In this document: positions 12,661 through 25,690 of the stretch, one piece after another
Layout: every line of letters starts with the position of its first letter
Numbering within the stretch: position 1 is the first letter of the stretch
Assembly: GCA_026826555.1 (NCBI GenBank)
Contig: JAKSZT010033848.1
Coordinates: 107,807-171,806 of the forward strand
Length of the DNA: 64,000 nt
Reading direction: 5' to 3'
Origin: Tolypeutes matacus
Taxonomy: Eukaryota; Chordata; Mammalia; Cingulata; Chlamyphoridae
Translations under genes and position numbers: made by a program
The notes under the pieces: generated by a model
Database searches by the model: none
What the model was told of the DNA's origin: nothing
Seen by the model: only the letters and a program-made list of their open reading frames with translations

Positions 12661-15345
12661 ATGTTAACAGTCTCTGAGAACCAGTGTCTGAAAGATATGT
12701 TTACAAGGAAGAGAGAGCGCAGGGTAGGTTGCGAGCCATTACCCATATGGACATAATCCATGGTAAAGTGATAGAATATAGTTACATATTGAAGGATAGG
12801 AAAGATGGATAGTGATATTACTGGGTTTGGTGGTGCAAGGTTAACAGGTGGGTAGATTAGGAAGAACAGGTTAGAATACTCAGGGCATGTAACTATGAAT
12901 CATGTCATCCCATGAGCCAAGACAGGGGAGTGTCATATGTCCCAGGGTGATGGGGAGGAAGGAACAGAAAAGATCAAATGGGGCATTTAGTGGTCATGGG
13001 AAATGTTCTTCATTACCTTACAGTAATGGACACAGAATATCGTAAATATCATCCAAAAATATTAAACTGTACCGTCTAATATGTAAACTATTCTGTAAGC
13101 CATTGACAATGTTTTGTAGCTATGTTTCACTATCTGTATAACAGTTATAACAATGTTAATATCCATTTAAAAAAAAGTTTTAATATGGGGTGTTGAATGG
13201 GTAGGGTGGTTGTGTATGTGGGAGTCTCTAGTGTGTGACTTTGGTGTGACCTAAAACTTCTTTGAAAACTAAATGAAAATTTGGGAGACACTGGGGAATG
13301 AGAGGGGGAAGGTGTCATGGTACACACTAGACATCTGATAATGCAGTGATAAAAGGAAAAATGATTAAAAAATAATTATTATTATTTAAAATAAAAATAA
13401 GAAATAAAAAATAATTTAAAAAAGAAACAATTTTTTTCTTTTGTTTTTTCCCATTTTTTTTTGAGTATCCCAATCCATTAATTATATTTTATTCTCAGTT
13501 CTTTTTTTCTGAGTTTCCTTGTATTTTATCTCTTGCATTTAAGCTTATCATTATCATTTCATTTTCCTATTATTTGTATTTGGTTATTATATGGGCTTCA
13601 TCTTCAAGGAAGGTTTAGGTCACAGAAAGGTTACAATGGGGGTGGCAGAGGATCATTGGTTGGGGATGTGTGGGATGGGGATTCATGGGAGTAAGTTCAT
13701 CTGAAAGATATATAAAAGATATATATATGAAAGATATATAAAATTGTTCAAATGATCGAGGGATGGGGCATGGTCATGGTGGGTAGACAATCACTCAATA
13801 AATGAAGGAATACTGAATTCCCAGCCTGGGGAGCTCTGCCACATTCTCCAAGGGAGCAGCAACAGTCCCCTGAGTGCAGGGGCAGTGTCTGACTAAAGGA
13901 GGATGGCCCACTCTTGGGTTCTTGTTATTGATGACTAGCCTTATTAGTCTATGCTCTTGCAATTGAAACTTGGCCTACTGCTAAGAGTTGCCACCTGAGA
14001 GCCTCCTTGTTGATCAAATGTAGCCTCTCTCTAAGCCAAACTCACCATATGAATGCATTACCTTCACCCCAACGTGGGACGTGACTCCCAGGGATGAGCC
14101 TGCTTGGCAACGAGGGACTAATACTAAGTGCCAACTGGAAACACAACTGGTAAAAAACTTTGAATAAAATAGGGAAAAGGTAAAGACAAATGAGTTCATG
14201 TGGCTAAGAGACTTCAAACAGAGTCGGGAGATCATCCCAGAGGTAACCCTTACACACACTTCAGTAGGATCTCATAGAACAGCAAAGTGGATATCACCCC
14301 ACACAGAGGGACTCCTGAGGGCTCTGGAGACACCCAGGTCCTATATAAGGGTGGGATAGCTCCAGAGATTGACGCCTTATCAGTGGGCTCTACTTTGGAA
14401 TCTGAGCTCCTGAGAGTGACAGAGTTGGACTCAAATAAGTCCTCCCTGCACATGGTCCATCAGTCCCTTCTATTCAAACCTATATGTGAGGCTGGGGTTT
14501 GCAGGTGTACTTCCAGAGACTGGAGCCTTTGGCCTGCCTATGTGCCAGCCATGCCTGGAATCTCGGTGGAGCTGCAACTCCTACTCTACAGCTCAATGGA
14601 CTCACCCAAGTCACCTGGTGAGGAGATGACAATAATGGACAATGGCCATCCCAGGGAATGGAGAGAGCCTGCAGCTGAAGGCAGGATAATCTCATCCACC
14701 GTATCCATGGGATATAAGCCCACTCTCACTTGGAGATGGAGTGGACATCTTCCCCCTCAGGATTGGGGGAAGAGCTATGGACTAGAGTGGACTTAATGGT
14801 ATTCTGTTGTAGACATATTGGAATCAAGCAATGGAAGAAATTATAACAGTGAGGTGAAGCCAGTGGCCACTAGACACTTTTGGGGCTGGGAGGGGAAGGA
14901 CAGTTCTAATACAGGGGCTCTTTCAGGACTTGGGGATTGTCCTGAGTGACGTTGTGGTGATGGTATAGGCCATTTTACATCAGCGTATACCATGCAGAAT
15001 TGTGTGGGAGAGAGTGTCGTCTATGATGTGAACTGTGGTCTGTGCTTAGTGGCAAAGCCCCAGGATGAGTATACCCATTGCAGGTGATGTGCCACACTAA
15101 AGAAAGATGTTTATGTGAGATGTTATGGGAGGATGTGGAGATCATGGGAATTCCTGTAATTTTTGTGTAACATTTATGTAATCTAAGCATCTTTTAAAAA
15201 AAATATATATATATATATAAAACACTTATGTAAGCAAATGCACATATATGCATATATATCTATATATCATTTTACAAATATTGGTTTGTATTGTGAAAAG
15301 TTTGATTTTTACCCACAATTAAAAAAAAAAAGAAAGAAAATATAG
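12661..15345 (+). mobile_element. Long LINE-1 3'UTR (2.7 kb) of the 6904 element
   Basis: Downstream of the ORF2 end, the same order of blocks is found as at 39884-42628. The proximal region is at 12661-13000, the first end-like module at about 13000-13370, a linker at 13370-13600, the core at 13600-14860 and the terminal module at 14860-15190. An extended young tail with (AT)n follows, ending in 'acccacaattaaaaaaaaa' near 15320-15335. The core contains the longest sense open frame of any copy, 14287-14796 (169 codons). Confidence 0.85.
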
Positions 15346-15359
15346 ATTAAAAAAAAAAA

Positions 15360-17580
15360 AGACCAATATATCAAACCCTCAATATTATTGCAAATAACTA
15401 TGAATTTTATTGTTCAAAAATTGAAACATAGTGGTTACCATTGGTTCCAAGGGGAGGCAGAGGGAAGAATAGAATAGGTGGAACATAGGGTATTTTTAGG
15501 GCATTAGAATTTTTACACATGACCTTGTAATAATGGTTATAGGACACTGTAAATTTCATTAAAACCTATTGTGTATGTTGCAAAATGTAAACCATAATAT
15601 AAAGCATTGACCATGGTTAATAGCAATGTTTCAATATTTGTACATCAATTGTAACAAATGTAACAACCACTTATAAAATGTTATTATTATTAGGGGAGGG
15701 TGGAACAGGGAAGGTGTTCTGTATATGGGAATCCTCTATAGTTTTTATGTGACTTTTCTGTAACCTAAAGCTTCTTTGAAGATAAAATGAAAAAATCAAG
15801 ATACTAGGAGAATAGAAGGAAGAAACTGTCACTGTACATACAAGATAACAGATCTTCCAGTGATGAAAGACACAATGTATGTTTTTTACTTTATTTTAAT
15901 TTTTAATTTTTATTTTTGTATTTTTATATTTTATTTCTTATTTTTAAAATTATTATTTTATTTTATTATTAATTTTATTGTTTTTTTGCTTCATTTTTGG
16001 AGGTTTTGGATCACAAAGGGTCACAAATGTGGCAGAGGACGATCACTGGTACAGGCTTTTAGTGATAGGTGATGTGTAGGGGAGGGGACTACCTTGGGCA
16101 GGTCTCTAAGGCATATGAATATTTTCAAGTGTCCTTGGGGCATTTTCTTGGTGGGTGGAGACCCACACAACAACCAAAAGAATTTTGTATTTCTATCCTG
16201 GGAAGTCCTGCTACATTCTCTAATAGAAAAGCAAGAATCTAATAGAAAAGCATGGGCAGTGCCTATTGATGGATGCCAGGCCCTTGATATTGATGATTGC
16301 ACTTATGGACATTTTTTTCTGAAATTTAAACTTAGCCTAGGGCTGTATATTGCCTAAAAGCTACCTCATGAAAACCTCATTGTTACTGAAATGTGGACTT
16401 TCTCTAAGCCAAACCTAGCATATAAACGTAGTACTTCCCCCCTGGTGTAGGACATGACTCTTAAGGATGAGCTTCCATGGCACTGAGGGACTATTACAAA
16501 GTGTCACCTAGCAATGCATCTGGAAAATTCCTCAATCAAAAGGGGGAAATATTAAATACAAATGAGTTTTTATTGCTAAGATATTTCAAAGTGAGTCGGG
16601 AGGTCATTCCAGAGGTTATGTTTATGCAAGTCTCAGCAGGATCTCATTGACTGCCACAGCAAACAGTGCCTCAGATAACAGGGGTCCTGAGGGCTCTAGA
16701 GAAATTTAGACATTATAATCAGGGCAGAGAAGCTCAGGAATTTGGCAACCTGTCAGTGGGCCTTTGGAATTTTTGAGCCCCAGTGTAACAGAATAAGAGT
16801 CATTTATGGTTTCACTGCACATGGCTTTTTGCCCCTTTTATTTATACCTTTAATTATCATAATACTTGTTAAATATATGTACCAGAGACTTAAATCTTTG
16901 GTCTGCCCATGTGCCAGCTGAGCCTTGAATCTCAGCAGAGCTGCAACACCTACTCTCCAATTCATTGGACTTACCCAGGACAACTGACAAGGAGATGATG
17001 ATGGATAATGACCATAACAAGGAACAGAGAGTATCTACATCTGCAAGCACGATAGCTATATCCATCTGCTCCATGGGATCTAACCCCGTCTCAATTAGAA
17101 ACAGAGTAGACATCACCATCCACAAATCTTCAAGATTAGGAAATGTACAATGGACTAAATTAGATTTATTACTATTCTCTTATAGACTTATTATTATTCT
17201 AGCAATTGAAGGACTTTAATCATTGATATATAGGCATTCATCACCAGAGGTTCTGATAGGAGGGAGAGGGAAGAATAGGTGTAATATGGGGGCATTTTGG
17301 GGGCATTGGAATAGTCCTGCATGACATTGCAATGACAGATACAGGCCATTATACATTTTGTCATAACCTATAAAATTGTGTGAAGCAGAGTGTATATTAT
17401 AATGTAAACTATAGGCCATGATCAGTTGCAATGCTTCAATATCAATTGTAACAAACATACCACACTAATAAAAGATGTTAATGTGGGAGGGGAAGGGGAT
17501 GGGGAATATGGGAATCACCTATATTTTTATGTAACACTTATGTAATCTAATGCTTCTTAAAAAAACAAAAAATAAAAAAA
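15360..17580 (+). mobile_element. Older LINE-1 3'UTR copy
   Basis: A second plus-strand 3'UTR follows immediately. The first end-like module is at about 15410-15870, the linker at 15870-16010, the core at 16010-17210 and the terminal module at 17220-17560, ending in 'taatgcttcttaaaaaaac'. It is more diverged than the preceding copy, and the core frame is broken by many stops. No ORF2 sequence precedes it, so it is 5'-truncated within the 3'UTR. Confidence 0.8.
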
Positions 17581-19660
17581 TATAAAAGAAGTCAGTCATA
17601 ATCAAAACCAATCATTCTAATTCACTTCTTCCATTGAAATCCAGTTTCTAAGGCAAATATTTCATTTGATATTTATTACTCCTAATAGCATAAGAGCATT
17701 TCAGTTAGAATTATTTCCTTAAAACACTATCTATTTTTTCAAAGAATATTGATTTCACAATATCCATATGAAAAACTCAATGATTTCCAGGTACTTTCCT
17801 TGAAGCATTTGAAGTCATAAACAAAAATATATCTATATAGATTTATCAATTTATAAAGTTATAATTTATGAAATTTATAAAATTATAATTTATGAAATAA
17901 TCATAAAAGTGAAGAAACATAAAAGTTATGATCATTAATGTTGAAGAAAATTAGAAAATACTCATGAAATAATTTCATACAATTTGGAAGAAAACATATG
18001 AAAATCGATATATACTGAGCAGAAGAAATCTTTAACAATAGCATATATAGAAGCAGGTAAAAGTATTAATGCTTTTGGAATTCTTAAAATTCAGAAAAAT
18101 GGTGTCTTTGGCAGAGGGAAATACACGTAATGGTGAGACCCACTATATTGACTTATATTTTGTTTAGCCTTATCATGATTACACAAACAGTACTCAGCTT
18201 TCAGCCTACTTCCATGTGCAAGCTTTAAAATATGACAAGGCTTGTCTTTAGGAATAGAAACTTAGAAAATTGTTAGGGAAAATCATGGGTAGCTTTTGTG
18301 GATAGAAGCCTGAGAGAAAAGAGTCCTACTGCATGGCAGTGAAGGATCCAACACAAATTATGTTCAGCTCTACTCTTCCATATCATTAAACAAAAGGTAA
18401 CCAAGCCATTTAGTGCCAAAATATGGAGCTTCTAAACAGGTTTTTAGTTTGGTCATTAACAATTTCAAATAAACTTCTCAGGACTACAAAGCAGTAGAAT
18501 AAATCCAGATTTTAAAAAATTTAGTTGTATTTTGTACTCCGCAGATTATTTTTGGAAAAAAACAAAACAAAACTTGTTTGGTATATTTCCAAATGAATTT
18601 GAGATTAGAGTTATCTCAAAGTACACAGAAATTATTTAAATCCACCTATAAATGAAACACTGATAAAAGAACACTTAATATATCATTATAGGATTTCAAT
18701 ATAATAGAATTCTGTTTCTCCAGCTTTTTAAACTTTTATCTGAGCTAAGCCAATATATGTTTGACATTTGGTTTATATATGCATATAAAAACTGATCTTT
18801 CGTCAAAGTGAGCATAAGATAAAATGGCATTCAGTGTCATTTTTCAGAGGCAAAGTGGTTCAAATGGGAGCAAAATGCTGATGTCCTTATTAAACCAGAT
18901 AAACTAAAAAATTAAGACTAATCGAAGATGTTAAGAGTACTTCCACAAATCATTCTTTCTTTCCTACCCTTTTAACATACAGTGTGCACTATATGTGTGT
19001 GAATTAGAATACTCCCAATCAAGATTGTGAACTCTTATGACTAGAGATATGAAATTCCATGAAATGTCCTGGGGTAAAAAGAGGAGAGGTAGTATTGATA
19101 AATAGAGAACACCAAGTTATTCATATGAACTTACTGAAAGGAAAGATAATTTAAAAGTCTCAGTGGGCTCAGATATTGACTTAGAGTGATATTTTATTTC
19201 ATTATTTATTGAGATCATAATAAAGCATATTGGAATGCTAGCAGTTACTGGATTAAGAATTATGATGTTACAAAACATATAAAACATTATATTTTGTACT
19301 GCTGCTATTTGTTCCACGATTTTTGTAATTAGGGCAAGATAAAAGATCCAATTTGTTTACGAATATTTACTATACAGCACAAACTCTCTGAACCAAAGAT
19401 TATTATTTATTCTTCTGCCAAACACAACATTTATTTCATCCACAATTATTTTTTTTATATAAGAAATAGTAGGTCTATTGTAAAATCACTTGTGGCCTTG
19501 ACCTGTGAAACAATATATGTTAACATCTTAGGCACAAAGAGAGGCACAGAGTGAGACACAGAATGACACAGAATCTCTGAGCGCGGTGCCTGTACTCGGA
19601 ATAAATGCAGAATTTGATTAAGAAAGTAGATAAACATTTTTAAAATTGCTCCAAATGCGT
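17581..19660. other. AT-rich DNA with no recognised feature
   Basis: I see no coding region, RNA gene or clear repeat here. Open frames are short and scattered. It may be part of the flank of a former olfactory receptor unit, because the following block (19670-20490) is duplicated elsewhere. Confidence 0.5.
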
Positions 19661-19669
19661 GGAAACAAT

Positions 19670-20490
19670 TAAGGGTCAGGGGATATTTTAAAACCTCTCG
19701 TTAGTATACTCAAATATATAAAGGATGATTTTGCATCTGTATTTTACTATCAGAAAATAAATCACAGATTTATGAATGAAAGAATGTTAAGGAAAATTAT
19801 ATATCTGTATAAACATAGTTTTAAAAATTAAAAAGTACATTTAAGATTGTTTGAAGAGATTAGAAGACCACTTCTTATAATATAGAATTAAAATACAAAT
19901 ATGTAGAAAGTATACAAAAAACAGATCATCCTAATTTTAGGATAAAATATTGGTAATTTAAAAGTTACAAGATAAAAATGTAGAAACCATACTTAGGTTA
20001 GAAAAACTTAAATATCTTGACTGACATAGCCTAACTAATGAAAGTGACATTAAGGAAAAACAAATGCTTGGAAATTGCAGAGGAAAAAATCAAATTATAG
20101 AAAAATTAGAGCACTATATAAATTTGATCAGGACTCTGGATGTTAGAAATTGATGGATTTACATAATCAAATATCTGCATGAGATTAAATTGGACTGTAA
20201 TTCTACATATAAAAATAAATTTAAATATAACTCGAGTTAGTGCAAAATAGTCACAATCTGAAACGCAAAGATCCAGGCAATTTATTTCTAGACTTTGTAA
20301 GCTTGTTAGTTGAATATAAAATTGTACACTGATGTCCTTTCCAGGAAACAGCTATGTAGATGCCTCAGGTAGGAACAAATTAATTTTTAAAAGAAATGTA
20401 ATGGTGTCATAAATTATTGAAATACTGAAAATATAAAGATTTATTCCAGATAATGGAGGAATATGAACACATTTCAGTCATTCACTGCAA
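19670..20490 (+). repeat. Non-coding duplicated block, copy A (direct)
   Basis: This stretch aligns by eye, in the same orientation, with 28110-29240. Shared runs include 'catctgtat...ctat' followed by 'aatcacagatt' (19734 against 28165), 'tttaaatata' with its context (20220 against 28979) and 'ggaggaatatgaa' (20456 against 29217). Substitutions and indels are frequent, so the duplication is old. It is interrupted on the right by an ancient L1 fragment. Confidence 0.65.
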
Positions 20491-21730
20491 ATAATATTTT
20501 TAAATTAGTTTTTATTTGTAATTATTTCACAATTATAGGACAGTTATAAAAGTAATACAAACACCATCCAAAGAAATCCAACACATACTCATCCCCTTAA
20601 GTACCCAATTTTAACACTTTGTCACATTTGTCTTATCATTCTATTTATCTATCCATTACTCTGTCTGCATATCTATTTATAAATCCAATATATGAACATT
20701 TGAGAGAAGGTTGTTTACAGCTTGTACCTTGAACCCTTAATAATGCCACACACATTTCCTAAGAAAAAGGATACTTATTAATGTAGCCACCCTATGTATA
20801 ATTATCAAGCTTATAGTCTATATTCCAATTTTTTGTATATCCCCCAAAAAGTCCTTTTGGTTTCCTCTCCTCCCTTATTAGATTATATCCAGCATCATTA
20901 CTGCATTTAATTATCATTGTCCCTTTAGCTGGTTATCTTTTTTTAAAATTTTGAAACATGTATACAACATAAGCTTTCCCATCTCAAACACTCTAAAGCA
21001 CACCAACTAGTGGGATCAATCATATTTATACGGTTGTGTTAACCTCATCGTATAAAATAGCCAAACGTTCCCATATCCACAAGAAATCCCAGACCAATCT
21101 CACAATAACAGCCCATACTACCTACAGCCCCTAACCCTCGTTAACTGATACTAATTAGTGTTCTCTATGAGCTTGCACATTCTCCACAGTAGTTACATGG
21201 AGCATACATCTAATATCCTATATCTATAATGCTTTCATTTTCATAGATACCAACTTAACAAAAATGGTATACACAAACTATGTCCTATACCTTTCTGCTA
21301 CCCACCTGTTTTTAGTTTTTGTCACAAATTGCATGTTGATACATGATGAGGCTAAAACCACTGCTTTACCACTACATTTTATGCATTTGCCATTTTAGAT
21401 CCTGTTAGGAAGTTAAAGGTGGTGTTACAAACCAAAAATATGATAGTATTGCCATGTGTATTTACCCATGTTGTTTCCCTTACCAGAGATATTTATTTCT
21501 TCAGGTGGTTTTGATCTATTATCTAGTGTCTTCTCTTCAATCTGCAGAACACTTTAGCATCTGTTTTAATGCTGTTTAGTGGTGAATAAATAACAGACTT
21601 TTTTTAAAATTTCGGAATATCTTAATATCTCTTTCATTTTTGAGAGACAGTTTTGCCAGATACTCAAGATATTTGTCTTGAGTGACAAATTAGTAGTTCC
21701 ACACTTTTGAAAATTTTATAGGTAAGAATT
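20490..21730 (-). mobile_element. Ancient L1 or HAL1-like remains
   Basis: The sequence has the wording of old mammalian L1 3'UTR on the minus strand: 'ttataaaagtaatacaaaca', a later block with 'cccctaaccctcgttaactg', and at 21540-21720 the segment 'tcatttttgagagacagttt' that resembles the antisense of an L1/HAL1 ORF1 C-terminal region. It is highly diverged and probably a mosaic of two or three insertions. Confidence 0.55.
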
Positions 21731-22639
21731 GCAATATAAAAAGGCAGCCTTGAATAGGTTGAATTACTTTAACCATCAGAATATTGGATCAACATGTGAG
21801 ATGAAAAAAAAAAAAAAAAACTGGTTCCCTATTGAAAGGATAAGTTTTCACAAGCTTTTTGGTGGGAAAAAGTGTTTTACATAAAATAAACAATCTGGCA
21901 TTGTGCATACAAAATAAATTCCATTTGTTGCTACATATCACTCCACTTTGTAATCCCTTGTTCTTCACCATGCAGGAATATTGAGTTGAATCAACTATGG
22001 CATGTACATTTTCAGCTGGATCTCAGGGAGAGTGTAAAAGATTCCAAATGATATATTGTGGCAAGGGCCAAGTTATTATAGTTCACTTTTCATTCAGGGA
22101 AGCAATCTTAGCATGGACCTCAGTGCTATACCCTCATTGTTCCTTAATTCTGCAGTTATGTCTTAATTCTAATCACGTTATTACCTGTCTCAGTCATTTG
22201 TATAAAAGTGAATGCAAAGAGCAATTTGAACGGAATTAAACTCTCAATGTTCTCTTCAAGGTTGACAATACCTTGCACCTTGAAGTTCTCTCAAGTTTAT
22301 AAGCACTGGTCAATGTACTCATCCCTACTCTAATCCATTTGATCACATTATTTTCTTTAGCCAAACAAACATCCTAAATGATCCAAAACATTTTAAGAAT
22401 GTGGAAAATTTTTTCCAGGAGAATAAGTGAATTATAAAAATATATGGAGTTGAAAAATTAGGACAAAGATGTGTAGCTCACAACCACTTATGTATAAAGT
22501 TAAAAGGTATACAGAGAATTTTTAAAATCTGGATTATTAACAGGGATAGACTGAAATTTAACATCATCTAAAAAATAGAAATTAAACTTCTTTCAAATAT
22601 TATTCAGAATATTTATTCCAGAAAAAATCTAAGTAGGCA
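21731..22639. other. Non-coding 3' flank of the second olfactory receptor
   Basis: There is an A17 run at 21805-21821 and otherwise AT-rich sequence. No gene or RNA is recognisable. Confidence 0.5.
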
Positions 22640-23555
22640 CTAAAAATATCTGTGGAACATTCTACACAGAGCAGAGTTAATCTCTCTGTTCTGCAGGCTA
22701 TAGATGACAGGGTTTATGAATGGAGGCACCATGGCATAGAACACGGCCATGAGAAGATTGATAAGGGATGCTTCTTTTGCAGTAGGACCTAAGTGAGCTG
22801 TCAAACCAGAAATTATAAACAGAATGAGAATTGCCAATTGTGGGGTACATGTGGATAAGGCTTTGTTACGGACTTCCACAGAATGCATCCTAAGCACCAT
22901 TGAGAATACATTAATATATGATATAAATAAAAAGGCAGAAGACATTAAGAAAATGGAAGCACTAATAGCTAGGACCACACTCTTAGAAATCTGAACATTT
23001 AAAGATGAGATCGTCAAAATTTGAGGTATATCACAGAAATATTGCTGGATCACATTGGAATCTGTAAAGGGAAGCCTGAACATGTTGCCTGTGTGGATAG
23101 CAGAATAGACCAACCCACATGTCCATGAGCCACCAGCTGCCTGTGCACACAGACACGGGGTGATGATGAGTCCATAGTGCAGAGGGTGGCAAATGGCAAC
23201 ATAACGATCATAGGACATCACCACAAGGAAGGAAAACTCTGTGGTTACAAGCAAGATAGACAGATGAAAATCAGAGAAACACATGCTGAGAGGGAAATCA
23301 ATTTATTATCTGTCAGAGAAGTCACAATCATTTTGGGAACAGTAACTGAAATGCAGCAAAGATCAATTAAGGATAAATTGCCTATAAAGAAATACATTGG
23401 AGAATGCAGATGTGGCGCAGTTACAATGACAGTAATAGTTAGAAGATTGCCAGTCAGGGCTCGCAGACACATCAATAAGAAAATCAGACCTTGAAGGATT
23501 TGGAGCTCTCAGGAGGTTGAAATATCCATGAGAAGAAACTGTGGAGATTGTCCAT
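22640..23555 (-). pseudogene. Olfactory receptor pseudogene, class II, OR14-like
   Basis: This is a seven-transmembrane odorant receptor gene with most motifs kept but the frame broken. The ATG is at 23555 (MDNL), with a frameshift near 23540 and an in-frame TGA at 23511-23509 in the first membrane segment. The next frame carries LHSPMYFFIGNLSLIDL and SVTVPKM. Another frameshift near 23255 leads into MSYDRYVAICHPLHY (intracellular loop 2), FCDIPQIL (extracellular loop 2), NKALSTCTPQLAI (before segment 6) and PPFINPVIYSLQN (segment 7), ending at a TAG at 22642-22640. The 916-bp length is normal for the family. The stretch 23284-22640 alone is open for 214 codons but lacks segments 1-2. The OR14 family is the best match by eye. 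It lies opposite to the receptor at 40-921. Confidence 0.92.
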
Positions 23556-24199
23556 GACTTCAATTGTGTTGCCATCTCCCTGGAAAATGATAATATCATA
23601 ACAAACAAGTAGAAACAATATATATTGCTTACAAATAAAAAGCTACCATTGATACCAATATAAGGTTTATCATGAAGAATTCTGCCTAGAGAAAATAGAC
23701 AAAAATAGTATTTTGAAACCAATGAATTAACATATTTCCCTTTTCATTTTCATTTCTAACTCTGGTTTTATATAGTAATTTCAACATACATAGGATTAGA
23801 AAAGCTAACTATATTAAATGATTTAAATTAAATCAAGATTCATAAAATTTCCAGTTTTTGAGTTATTTTTACACTGTTTCTGTTAATATATTTTCAAATT
23901 CTACCTGGATATACCCAATGATTATTTTCTCATTTTCTTCATTGGCAGAAGGTTACCTCAAGATCAGTAAAAGAGCCTCCCCTTCACCTTGTTTGTTTGA
24001 ACACTGAATAGTTTTTCTTCAGGTACGACATGGATAGTTGATCCTTATCTATAGCTGGCTGAGTTAAAATCTGTTTCTTTAATAAAGTTAATGAATTTTT
24101 CTGATATTTTAATAAAGTTCTCTTCACAATGATTTTAAACCAAAGGAGAATAGGTGGATTATGCCTAATCACTCTTTCATTTAGACTGTTCTATAATAT
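23556..24199. other. Proximal 5' flank of the receptor pseudogene
   Basis: This is non-coding AT-rich DNA where the receptor promoter and untranslated exon would be expected. I cannot point to a specific promoter element. Confidence 0.4.
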
Positions 24200-24474
24200 A
24201 CATTTATGAGCCATTTCTTTTCTCATTTACACAAAGGTTCCTAAAAGATTTGATTCTATTAGGAATCTAATTGATTCAAGTTATCTAATGTAGTACTACC
24301 AGAGTTCCCTTGCTGTCTGTCTAGTTTACCTTCTCACCTGCATACAAAATCTCTGAAAAGCACCCCACCTAACTTTACTCTTCTTCAAAGTATCCCTTCT
24401 GTCAGGCATGATTTCCAATATTTGATGAAATATGCACCTTTTTTAAAGTGACAGATTATTATTATTATTAAAAA

Positions 24475-24930
24475 CAGAAGTTACCATGTACAAGGTGGTC
24501 TCCCCAAATGGGCTCAAGGTGGTTGCCATCTTGTGAGTTGGTTGTTGCCCTTTTAAAGTGCTGTTATATCAAGGGGTTATGACAAAAATAGACAAAGCAA
24601 ACCCTGAAGGGGAAGACCAAATGAGGCTGGAAGTAGGTCCAGGAGGGGAAGAAAAATAACATAGCATAAATAAAGAAACTCTCCGTACCTGTATATTGAT
24701 TGTACATTGCCACTTTGTCATCAGGATCAAGAGTTTCAGAAGTGGACTGGACCTGGAGTTCAGGGCCCTAGCCAGCTAAGTTGCTACATCTTATTCACAA
24801 TCCAGAGTCAGAGACAGTACAGCTGGGGAGAGGGGAGAGGCTACCTATTGGCTTTCCTCCCCACCTCTGTCCAGCTAACTCCTTAATGTCTGATGCCTTG
24901 GAGTTCATAAGTGTGGGGAAATGATATTTA
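24475..24930. other. Insertion in the duplicated flank, possibly a solo LTR
   Basis: The inverted copy at 62.83-62.87 kb reads straight across this position, so about 450 bp was inserted here or lost there. The segment is less AT-rich than its surroundings. It has the polyadenylation-like string AATAAA at 24669-24674 on the plus strand, and stretches such as 'ggactggacctggagttcag'. No open frame is present. An LTR of a class I or class III endogenous retrovirus is possible, but I cannot name a family or define exact ends. Confidence 0.35.
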
Positions 24931-25690
24931 CACTTAGAAAAGAGCTGATATGTCTAGGTATCTTTCTCACATGCATTTCTAGAGTTTACTGAAATCTTCT
25001 CACTAAAATTAATTCTTAAAAGCATCATTATTTACTCAGGCTTGTCTTGAATAATACCAAATCATAAAGAAATACTGTTTCTATATTAATTATCCTCACA
25101 AATCTTAAAATAATTACCTTAAGTGGTCTCATTTCAGATTTATTTAATACTGTATGTGAAAAACTTGAAAGTAAGTGGTGATAATTATAAATATGTTAGA
25201 AATGGTATTTTTATTAATATTTTATTTATAAATGCTTCTTTTGTAATTACAAAATGGGAAACAAGTTAACTAGCATTCTAAATAAATAGTAGTAATATTG
25301 ATTAACTGTCATTGATTATATTCATATGTATTTCTAATATTTTCTAAATGATTTCATGCAAATTGTTTTCTATAATCCTTTCAATATGCACATTTCTTCT
25401 ATTAGCCTCCCTTTTTATGAGTTAGAGAAAGTCCTTAAAGCAGAGATTTTATTTAATATAAAAAAAAATCAGTGATTAAGTTGATACTGGTAACCTAAGG
25501 AGTAGATTATTGGACATAACCATATTTCCAGATAAATTTTTAAATAACCTTTATTAAAACCATACATTGATCCTAAGAAATCTCCTTCAAATCCTCCATC
25601 TCTTCAGATTGAATCTTCTTCTTGATTTACACAAATTTCTTAAGTTTATATGCTAACATAAACTATACTAAGATTACTACACATCTAGAG

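Noticed and set aside
23177..23494. 105-codon plus-strand frame over the receptor
   Set aside because: It is the complementary-strand shadow of the olfactory receptor pseudogene at 22640-23555.
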